Below are positions 9,201-15,700 of a stretch of DNA of 32,823 nt, piece by piece; position 1 is the first letter of the stretch; every line of letters begins with the position of its first letter. Location of the stretch: positions 1 to 32,823 of the forward strand of contig JAISMF010000098.1 of NCBI GenBank assembly GCA_031276865.1. Direction: 5' to 3'. The position numbers were made by a program, and so were the translations under genes. Below the pieces are notes generated by a model. That model made no database searches and was not told the DNA's origin. It saw only the letters and a program-made list of their open reading frames with translations. The stretch comes from Deltaproteobacteria bacterium (GTDB taxonomy: Bacteria > Desulfobacterota > Desulfarculia > Adiutricales > Adiutricaceae).

Positions 9201-9382
9201 GAACCAGGCGAGACGCCGCCCTTCACGTAGCGGCGCACCTGCTCCGCCTGGCTCTCCTCCAAACTGTGGGAGGACGTGATCTTGGCGGATCCCATGATGT
9301 TCATGTCCTTGATGCGTTGGATAAGTTCGGCGTTGGAAAGAGACAGCTCTTTGGCCAGCTCGTGAATCCGTTTTTTACCCAT
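6236..9382 (-). CDS. infB: Translation initiation factor IF-2
   Basis: This 1,048-residue GTPase brings fMet-tRNA to the 30S subunit and promotes subunit joining. It opens with an IF2N module (KKRIHELAKELSLSNAELI ... MNIMGSAKITSS). A ~450-residue Pro/Ala/Glu-rich, probably disordered linker follows, then a second IF2N-like module (VAELAHRLSLKAGDIIKKLM). The G domain has GHVDHGKTS near 533, DTPGHEAF, NKIDKPG near 632 and SAKSGQG, and the C-terminal domains end in GYECGIGLENFGAIEVGDRVECY. The open frame continues 157 codons upstream through ylxR in another frame. The ATG at 9382 gives the canonical IF2N start and has AGGTGG 8 bases upstream. The linker is long compared with the ~890 residues of E. 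coli IF-2 alpha. Confidence 0.98.
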   Translation of the reverse strand: MGKKRIHELAKELSLSNAELIQRIKDMNIMGSAKITSSHSLEESQAEQVRRYVKGGVSPGSRVVVRRRKKQPGPEAPPQEASAPAESPADPAPAPAAAEPGISEPAPASAEAPAQEDQIQSKPVKIRQKVFDRATIVGTSPGKAPLKTAKAEGRERGARQTKKEPPAPDFLKLKPRTESELERLEEERLEDSEERLTGARRRAAEKEEEAPLAAAPEAAEEAALETELPEEREESPEIKTVKTNILKNGTPAKIVGSISPRTPPPGFPPLGADGGPSFAPSPSRTGRERPGVDPATGQALPDGAARARRGKTTREFAEGEVNRGFGSTQLQSDGYFRQGAGKPRALPGRKPDEPGASRAPGRDQKEAPSFGRDGRKKDRRKKTTPGTFDGGDDAARAFKRRNVVEQSELYADGVWEKSRQRKSKSQKKVLAKTEITRPKQIKRRIKVDEAITVAELAHRLSLKAGDIIKKLMGMGVMAGVNQSLDFDTASLVANEFDYEVEKSAFDEGDFIPVEDQSGRYELFPRPPVVTIMGHVDHGKTSLLDYIRESKVQEGEAGGITQHIGAYHVKVGDRFITFLDTPGHEAFTSMRSRGAQVTDIVILIVAADDGVMPQTREAADHAKAAKVPIIVAVNKIDKPGADPEKVRRQMMELGLTQEAWGGDTVFCDISAKSGQGVSELLEMILLQADLLNLKSRREGPAKGRVIEARLDKGRGAVATVLVEEGTLRQGDNYVCGIYFGKLRALLDDQGRRTDQALPATPVEIQGISGVPLAGDEFVVLRDEKQARQVSQHRQAKLRESVLVKTTRLTLENLFDHIKEGSVKGLNLVIKCDVQGSLEAILDAVMRLDNPEIKISVLHSGTGAVTENDVMLASASSALIICFGLKTAAGRVQDVAEQEQVQIRYYDVIYKLIDDLKEAMAGLLDPVKSEKVLGFAEVRVVFNITKVGPVAGSAVTEGRVLRGALARLHRGKQIVYTGKISTLKREKNDVREVLEGYECGIGLENFGAIEVGDRVECYQVEETAATVDLINQAVERASEKAKEESAKEEA

Positions 9383-9459
9383 CCCTGTTAACCACCTGCG
9401 CCTTAAAAAAAATGGAGCCGGGTCCCCGACCCTTTCTCCCGATGCCGATTTAAAAGCCT

Positions 9460-9486
9460 CCCCGGACGTTTCGGAAACGCCCGGGG
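9460..9486 (-). other. GC-rich hairpin between ylxR and infB
   Basis: CCCCGG plus CGTTTC pair with GAAACG plus CCGGGG, with one A/C mismatch and a tight loop. It lies in the 167-base ylxR-infB gap, about 80 bases before the infB start. No T tract follows it. It may affect mRNA processing or stability; no specific function can be assigned. Confidence 0.35.
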
Positions 9487-9549
9487 CTCCGCCCCCCCGG
9501 CCTCGGCTGGGAGCCGGCGGGGCCGCCGAAAAAAATCCGGCCTGGCACT

Positions 9550-9846
9550 TTAAGAAGCGGAGAAAGCCTCCCCGAAAAGACCCTCCGTTTCCAGCCCCAC
9601 GGAGAGGCTCTTTTCCAGCCGGAAGGGCCGGTTCAAGATCCGGGGGTTCCGGCGGATTTTCTCCAGGCAAGGCCCTTCCCGGCAGACCCAGGCCCCCCGA
9701 CCCGCCCGGGGGCCTTTGCGGTAGAGCGCGGCCCGCGGGACGCCGCCCTCCGGCGGGCGGATTAAAACCAGCCGGTAAAGGCTCGCGGGGTCCGTCTTTC
9801 GCCGGCAGACCACGCAGGTGCGCGCGGGGCCGGGGCGGGAGCGCAC
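9550..9846 (-). CDS. ylxR: YlxR/RnpM family RNA-binding protein (DUF448)
   Basis: This 98-residue protein is a YlxR family member, small nucleic-acid-binding proteins encoded between nusA and infB. In Bacillus subtilis the homologue has been described as a modulator of RNase P. The family signatures are present: RTCVVCRRKTDPASLYRLV at 9-27 and GRGAWVCREGPCLEKI, matching the usual GRGAYVC motif. The start is GTG at 9846, three bases after the nusA stop, with AGAAGG about 11 bases upstream; tight coupling to nusA is likely. The infB frame runs open through this gene, but that is only frame overlap. Confidence 0.93.
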   Translation of the reverse strand: MRSRPGPARTCVVCRRKTDPASLYRLVLIRPPEGGVPRAALYRKGPRAGRGAWVCREGPCLEKIRRNPRILNRPFRLEKSLSVGLETEGLFGEAFSAS

Positions 9847-9849
9847 CTC

Positions 9850-11493
9850 TCAACCTTCTTTTTTCGGGAAGGCCGCTTCCTGGCCTCCCCGCGCGCCGCG
9901 GCCCGCGGGAGCGTCGTCGTCTTCATCTTCGTCTGCGTCTTCGTCGTCGTCGTCTTCTTCATCTTCGTCGTCGTCGTCTTCGTCTTCAGCATCGTCGCCG
10001 GAGTCGACCTCGTCCGCGGAATCTTCGCCATCGACTTCAACGCCGTCTCCCTCGGCGGACGCCGAATCGTCCGGGGGAGGGGAATCCTCTAGGGAGTCGG
10101 CCGCGGAGGCCTCCCCCGAATCTTCGCCGGCCGCGTCGGAGGGCGCTTCGATCGCGAGATCGGAGTCGTCACCGCCCGCGGGGGCGCCCTTATGGCTGAA
10201 AAAGTCCTTGGCCAGGGCCTCCTGGCGGGCCTCCTCGGCGTCCTCCCGGGCCAGCTGATCCACGTACTCCCTCGCGGCGTTCCAGATCTGCTCCGCCTTC
10301 TCCTCCGTCATGCCCTCCACCATGGCGAGCTGGTCGGGAGAGACCTCGAGAAGGTCCCGAGCCGAGCCGTAGCCCGCCTCGAAGAACTGATCCGCCACGG
10401 TCTCGGAGACTCCGGGAAGCCTTAACAGCGACTGGTAGCCGTCCTTTAAGCCCCTTTGATACTTGGACTCGTTTTTCACGTCGATGCGCCAGCCCACCAG
10501 GCGGGAGGCCAGGCGCACGTTCTGGCCCTTGCGGCCGATGGCCAAAGACAGCTGGTCGTCCGGAACCACCACTTCCAGGGATCTAGCCTCCTCGTCCACC
10601 ACCACCCGCAGGGCGGCGGCCGGAGCCAAGGACGAGGCCACGTAGTGGGCTATGTCCCGGTTGTAGGGGATGATGTCGATCTTCTCGCCTTTGAGCTCTT
10701 GGACCACGGCCTGCACCCTGGTGCCCCTCACGCCCACGCAGGCGCCCACGGGGTCGATCTCCCCGTCCGAGGTGGTGACGGCTATCTTGGAGCGGCTGCC
10801 CGCCTCCCGGGCCACTCCCACGATTTTAACTATGCCTTCGGATATCTCCGGCACCTCCGCCTCGAAGAGGGCCGCCAGGAAATCCGGATGCGTGCGGGAG
10901 AGCACCACCTGGGGTCCGCGGCTGTCGGGACGCACGTCGATGACCAGGGCCTTGATCCTCTCCCCCCGGTGGTAGTAGGTCTCCCGGGGTATCTGCTCGG
11001 AGACCGGAAGCAGGGCCTCGGCCCGGCCCAGGTTCACGATGATGTTGTTGCCCTTCTCCACCCTCTGGATGATGCCGGTGACTATCTTCCCGAAACGGTC
11101 CTTGAACTCGTCGTAGACGATCCGCCGCTCGGCGTCCTTCATGCGCTGAATGACCACCTGCTTGGCGGACTGGGCGGCGATGCGCCCGAAATCCTTGGTC
11201 TCCAGCTTCACGCCCAGCTCGTCGCCTAGAGAGGAGTCGGGATCGAGCTTCCGCGCGTCTTTCAAACTCAGCTGGGTCTTGGGATCCGTCACCTCCTCCA
11301 CCACCTCGTGGAAGCGGAAGACCTCGAACTCGCCCGAGTCGTCGTTGAAGGTGACCTCGAAGTTGTCGCTGAGGCCGTATTTCCTTTTGGCCGCCTGGCC
11401 GATGGCCTCCAGCATGGTGTCTATGAGGACCGACTTGTCCAGGCCCTTGTCACGGCTGATCTGCTCTATGATTCTTTTCAGGTCTTGACTCAT
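9850..11493 (-). CDS. nusA: Transcription termination/antitermination protein NusA
   Basis: This 547-residue protein is NusA, which binds RNA polymerase and nascent RNA to control pausing, termination and antitermination. The N-terminal polymerase-binding domain begins [18 protein letters not shown]. An S1 domain starts near 134 ([20 protein letters not shown]). KH1 is near 246 ([20 protein letters not shown]) and KH2 near 315 ([20 protein letters not shown]). A helix-hairpin-helix repeat follows ([19 protein letters not shown]). From about 440 a strongly acidic tail includes a run of almost pure Asp/Glu around 483-526, ending in a short basic stretch (FPKKEG). The frame opens 39 codons further upstream, but the ATG at 11493 gives the canonical N terminus. 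It is the first protein gene of the operon; rimP is missing upstream. Confidence 0.97.
   Translation of the reverse strand: MSQDLKRIIEQISRDKGLDKSVLIDTMLEAIGQAAKRKYGLSDNFEVTFNDDSGEFEVFRFHEVVEEVTDPKTQLSLKDARKLDPDSSLGDELGVKLETKDFGRIAAQSAKQVVIQRMKDAERRIVYDEFKDRFGKIVTGIIQRVEKGNNIIVNLGRAEALLPVSEQIPRETYYHRGERIKALVIDVRPDSRGPQVVLSRTHPDFLAALFEAEVPEISEGIVKIVGVAREAGSRSKIAVTTSDGEIDPVGACVGVRGTRVQAVVQELKGEKIDIIPYNRDIAHYVASSLAPAAALRVVVDEEARSLEVVVPDDQLSLAIGRKGQNVRLASRLVGWRIDVKNESKYQRGLKDGYQSLLRLPGVSETVADQFFEAGYGSARDLLEVSPDQLAMVEGMTEEKAEQIWNAAREYVDQLAREDAEEARQEALAKDFFSHKGAPAGGDDSDLAIEAPSDAAGEDSGEASAADSLEDSPPPDDSASAEGDGVEVDGEDSADEVDSGDDAEDEDDDDEDEEDDDDEDADEDEDDDAPAGRGARGGQEAAFPKKEG
9912..9997. repeat. GTC/TTC triplet tract inside nusA
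   Basis: The plus strand is an almost uninterrupted mix of GTC and TTC triplets with a few substitutions (e.g. ATC, TGC). On the coding strand these are GAC and GAA/GAG codons, giving the Asp/Glu run in the NusA tail. Length change in whole triplets would keep the frame, so this is a candidate for length variation between strains. Confidence 0.8.
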
Positions 11494-11578
11494 GATCCTC
11501 TTCGTCTCAAGGACTTCCCTATCTGAAAAAGGCGCCTTCCCGGATGCCGGGGAACGGGAGGGGGGAAAGTCCCCTCCT

Positions 11579-11604
11579 AAAAAATAAAGCGGGCGGATGC
11601 CCAC
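11579..11604 (-). terminator. Terminator-like hairpin in the nusA leader
   Basis: On the minus strand GTGGGC (11604-11599) pairs with GCCCGC (11594-11589) across a 4-base loop, and is followed by TTTATTTTTT (11588-11579). This is an intrinsic-terminator layout 86 bases before the nusA ATG, reading toward nusA. Since NusA acts on hairpin termination, feedback attenuation of its own operon is an attractive but untested idea. Confidence 0.5.
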
Positions 11605-11636
11605 TTTCAACTAAAGGGGTCGAAATGTGCGAACCC

Positions 11637-11658
11637 CCGAAGCGCCTGGGCGCTTCGG
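11637..11658 (-). other. Perfect 9-bp hairpin in the nusA leader
   Basis: CCGAAGCGC (11637-11645) pairs exactly with GCGCTTCGG (11650-11658) across a 4-base loop. It precedes the terminator-like hairpin at 11579-11604 by about 32 bases in the nusA leader RNA. It may be part of a leader regulatory structure or simply a stabilising hairpin. Confidence 0.45.
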
Positions 11659-12085
11659 AGAGGAACCCCTCGGAGGGGGCCCCGAAAACCATGGAACAAG
11701 GGGAAGCGGCGGGCGAAGAGGGCGCCAGGGCCGCGAACCCCGGAAGGGACCGACTCTCAAGTCGCCAGTATAAGGGAGGGCGGCCTCAGATCACCCCATT
11801 TTAAGCAAGCCGGAAAAAAAAGCAAGGGAAAATATCATCCAGACCTGTTTTTTCGGGGCCCCGCCGCTCCCAAAGATGGGAATCCCCGCTGTCTTTCGCT
11901 TGGAGTTCATAAATTCTAATTTTAACCTCGTTTTCACCCTTTTCCCCCCTACCGGAGGACTCCGGAGGATTTCCCACGCCTCCGGACGCCCGTCCCGGCC
12001 CGATCGGGAAAAGCCGGCGCGAAAGGCGCCCCGCGCAAGACGCCCCGGCGCCGGAGGCCTCGCCCGGCGGAGCGCGAAAACGGTA

Positions 12086-12500
12086 TCCATATAATAATGA
12101 TCGAACCGCGATAAAACGCGTTTTAAAACCGATTGCCCCGTGGAAATCGTTTCCGTATAATTTCGTCTAACAACCATCAAGCGATGAAAAAGAACGAAAC
12201 GCGAAACGAAACGCCAGAGGAGACGGGCGCGGCCGGAAGCGAAAAGGGCCTGAAGACAAGAGAGCTTGAAAACGGGCTCCATATAATGATGATCGAACCG
12301 CGATGAAACGCGTTTTAAAATATGACGCCCCGTGGAAATCGTTTCGTATAATTTCGTCTAACAAACATCAAGCGGCGAAAAAGAACGAAACGCGAAACGA
12401 AACGCCAGAGGAGACCGGCGCGGCCGGAAGCGAAAAGGGCCTGAAGACAAGAGAGCTTGAAAACGGGCTCCATATAATGATGATCGAACCGCGATGAAAC
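12086..12500. repeat. ~191-bp tandem repeat, two full copies plus 32-bp remnant
   Basis: Copy 1 is 12086-12277 (192 bp), copy 2 is 12278-12468 (191 bp), and a third starts at 12469 and breaks off at about 12500. All begin TCCATATAAT. Copies 1 and 2 differ at roughly a dozen positions by eye. Each copy carries two TATAAT boxes on the plus strand (12090, 12156; 12282, 12347), with one more in the remnant (12473), and a GAAC/GAAAC-rich middle segment. Open frames crossing it are copies of each other and are unlikely to be genes. Confidence 0.9.
12133..12161 (+). promoter_or_regulatory. Sigma-70-like promoter in repeat copy 1
   Basis: TTGCCC (12133-12138), a 17-base spacer and a perfect TATAAT (12156-12161) lie on the plus strand. 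Copy 2 keeps the TATAAT (12347-12352) but has lost the -35 match. No plus-strand gene follows. A transcript would run through the repeats into the terminator at 12671-12702, giving an RNA of about 530 bases. Confidence 0.3.
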
Positions 12501-12670
12501 GGAAAGCTGGGCGAAACGGAACGTCTGGCGAAAGACGCCGCTTCATGAAAGGGACGGAACCGTTTTTATAAAACGGCTCCGCTCTTTCCCGCGGTCCGGA
12601 GGATGCTTGTTAAAACGCTGAACCTCGCATTGGGGCGCCGCTTGGAGCTTTAGAAAAGGAGGCCGAAAGA

Positions 12671-12702
12671 AAAAGCGGGCCCCCGGCCGGGGGCCCGCTT
12701 TT
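12671..12702. terminator. Perfect 32-bp palindromic bidirectional terminator
   Basis: A 16-base arm, AAAAGCGGGCCCCCGG, is followed directly by its exact complement ending in TTTT. On the plus strand TTTTCTTTT follows, and on the minus strand TTTTTCTTTC follows, so either strand can form a GC stem plus U tract. It lies 54 bases after the stop of pilY1 copy 2 and would end that transcript and anything entering from the repeat region. Confidence 0.85.
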
Positions 12703-12755
12703 CTTTTCAGGATCGGGAGATCCCGTCTCCAAAGCCCGTCTTTTCCAGTCCGACT

Positions 12756-15700
12756 CTAGTCGAGCCCCTCGGACATGGCCTCGGGGCGCATCTCGAAGCC
12801 GGCGTTCAGGACCTCCCTCCAGGATGTGAGTCCGCCCGAAAGCTCGTCGTTCGCGGGCAGGAAGATGGAGAAGGTGCTCGCGTCCGGAGCCGAGGCGGAA
12901 ACCGTTATGCCCGAGGCCGAGGCGATGACGAAGGCCTCGGTGGGGTTTCCGTCGCCGGTGGAGATGACTCCCGTCACCTGCCCTTCCGGTAAGGACGAAT
13001 CGGGCGCGTCGGCCCCCGAGTGGAAATACTCGGCCGTCCGGGGGTTGGGGAGTCCGGTGAAGGTGTCCACCATGTAGAGATAGCCCTTGCCCACCTCCCC
13101 GCAGCCGCTCTCCTTGGGCTCGTAGCTGGTGAAGGCCATGAGGTTGAAGGGGCCGGAGCTGAAAACCTTGGGCTGGGTTATGATCATCTCGTAGTTGTGC
13201 GGCTCGGAGGGGGTGAAGACGTAGCCTATGTCGAGGCGCCTTTTGTAGCCGATGGAAGCGTTCCCTCGAATGGCGTCCGCAAGCTCGTTGTAGGAGGTGG
13301 TTCCGTCCTGGAGGCCCTGGATTTCCGCGTGGGGGGGAAGCCCGGTCACCGTGCCGTTGGCGAAAACTGCGACGCCGGTCACGTCCACCAGCTTTCCGAG
13401 GTCGGGGGTCCGGTCGCTGAAGGTCATGCGGCCCTGCTCGTTTAGCTCCTCTTTGACGCCGTAGAGGTACTGCTGGTGGTTGTCTCGGCAGGCGGAAGTG
13501 TTCATGTTGAGGCAGGGGACGATGTCGTCGTTGTTCCAGAGCCTTCCGGTCCCAAAGAGCGCCCAGAGATTTCCGGCTTTGTCGTAGGTCATGTTCACCG
13601 CTCCGGTCACGGGCCGGCCGGTCGCGATAAGCCTTTCCAGGGTCCACTGGGAGGGGGGCGCTGGCGCCCCGTTCCCGTCCACGGTCTTAAGGCGGTAGAC
13701 GGCGCCGGAGTCCTCGCAGGTCAAGGGATCCTGGCTCACGGTGAGTCCGTAGTAGAGGGCGTGGTTGGTCCAGGGGTTGGCCTGTGTCTGCGCCATGGGG
13801 AGGAAGGGGTTGTTGAAGAAGCTGTTCTCCTCCGCCACGGTCAGATAGTCGCTCACCGGACTCTCGAAAGTTATCTCGCCACCCGAGTCCATCTCCAAGA
13901 CGATGAGCCTGGCCCTCTGGGCGCTGTAACCCTCGTAGGGCGATTTGGAGCCGAACTCCACCCTGGCCGGCCGTCCCCCGGCCGCGGAGGCCGTCTTGTC
14001 CGTCGCGGGTCCGGAGGGGACGACGACGTACCAGTCCCCGTCGTGCGCGATAACCGAGGGGAGCCCCACCGTGAGTCCGGCCTTGGGGTCGCTGTAGCGC
14101 CATAAAAGCTTTGGATCCTCCTCCGGGTCGCTTATGTCCAGAACGAAGATTTCCGAGTAGAAGAACTCGGCTCCCAAAGCCAGGGCGTCCGGCGCCTCGA
14201 TGGGGCGACCGGCCATCCTAAGGCCGCCGATTAAAACCGTCCGCCACTCGCCGTTTATCTTCACGTCGTTGATGACGGGTTTCAAATCCACGTAGTTAGC
14301 GTGATTGTAGTCCGGATCCGGCAGCCACTGGAGGTGCGGCAAAAGCGAGGTGGGTATGTAGGCCCAGAGCTCGGCCCCCAGCTCGTGCTCCGTCCGATGG
14401 GGAGGGGAGGATTCGGAGACGCGCGGATCCGCCTGGGTGAACGAGACCTGGCCGCTGGAAAGGGAGCCGTAGAAGCCCACGTTCACGGCGTGGAGCATGC
14501 CGTCGTTGGCGCCGAAATAGGTCATCTGCCGCCTTTCGGAGCGCTCCTCCTTGTAGGCCAAATACGAAAGATCCCCGTAGAGGAGGTCGTAGTTCGCGGC
14601 CGGGGAACCCACGAGGATGGGTTTGGAGTTGATGACGTCCCCCAGGCGCCAGGTGACCAGGGTCCTGTCGTCGGACCAGGGGTCGCCTACGGATCTGGAC
14701 CTTAAACCCGGCTGATCCGCGCCCGTTATCCACTTAATCAGCATGGTCGCCGCCTCGTTTTTATCGGCGGCGGAGGGGATCTGGCTACGATAGTTGTCGT
14801 GAAGCAGGAAGGGGGTCAGGGCCGCGACCGACTCCGCCGAGAGGTCGAAGACCTTCAGCTCCGGCTTGGCGGGGTCGCGGGGGACGGGCTTTCCGTAGAA
14901 TATCCGGCGCCTACCCAGGCTCTGGGTGGCCGCCGCCCCCGGGGCCCGGGGTCCGGAGAGGAGCTTTCCCTGGTCCAGGCGGGAGAGCCATCTTCCGGTG
15001 TCGAAGAGCGGCTCGATGCGGTGGAGGCTCGCGGGGTGCCGCTCCGGACCCGAAAAAAGGGTCAAGAGCTGATTGGTGCCGTCGGGGTCGTAGCAGCGGC
15101 TGATGAAGGCCCCGTAGGCGTAACACCTCGAGGAGGGCTCGTCTATTTCGTATTTGGTGCTGTTGAAGGTCACGACGAAGTCGCCCTCTCGCCCCTCCTC
15201 GCCGTTCCGGACGTTCAAGACCCCGTCATGGTCGTTATCCTCCCGCAGGTTCCCCCACTTGTCCAAAAACAGCCCGAAGACGGTTCCCACCCACCGCGCC
15301 TGCTGGGAGGAGTCGGCCGGGTTCACGTAGAGGGGGTAGTAGATGGTCTGCACCGAGACCCCGCCCCCTAGAATACGGTCGATGGCGGCCGAGGTGGCGG
15401 TGCCCGTGCTGATGGAGCGGGCGATATCCTGGAAGGCCGCCTCCAGCTGGGCCGGGAGCTCGGCTATGTTCTTGGCCTCGAAATAGTTCTTGGGCAGTCC
15501 GTCCGTCCTCTCCCACTCGCCCGGATCCGGTTTTCCGTTTCCGTTGAAATCGTTGAAGCCCCCGTATTTGGCCACCAAGTAAAGGGGGTTGGGCAGATAG
15601 GCGCCGGCGGAGGCGGGATCGCTATTGAACTGGAAGGTGCGGTAGACCTTTAAAAGCTCGGGCTCGTAGGCCCCGAAGGGTTCGCCGTCCAAAGATCCCT

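Larger units (their letters stand above)
11494..12755. other. Gene-free region upstream of nusA
   Basis: No convincing gene is seen on either strand in these 1.26 kb between pilY1 copy 2 and nusA. It contains the structured nusA leader (11494-11660), a stretch with a possible minus-strand -10 box TATACT near 11770 but only a weak -35, an unremarkable segment to about 12080, the ~191-bp tandem repeats (12086-12500), a short hairpin at 12560-12576, and the palindromic terminator at 12671-12702. rimP is not recognisable in any frame. Confidence 0.7.

Noticed and set aside
6812..9391. 859-codon open frame antisense to infB
   Set aside because: It mirrors the infB codons, is His/Gly/Leu/Arg-rich without any family motif, and is typical of antisense frames in GC-rich genes.
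9383..9853. N-terminal extension of IF-2 by 157 residues
   Set aside because: The frame is open only because it runs through the GC-rich ylxR gene; the IF2N start at 9382 has a good ribosome-binding site and canonical sequence.
9762..10258. Lys/Thr- and Ser-rich frames around the triplet tract
   Set aside because: They are frame-shifted readings of the Asp/Glu codons of nusA.
12086..12500. CRISPR array or repeated small genes
   Set aside because: The period is ~191 bp with the whole unit repeated and no variable spacers. The short frames in the repeats (both strands) are copies of each other without ribosome-binding sites.
11494..12755. A rimP gene upstream of nusA
   Set aside because: No frame on the minus strand shows RimP-like sequence; the open frames here are short and low-complexity.
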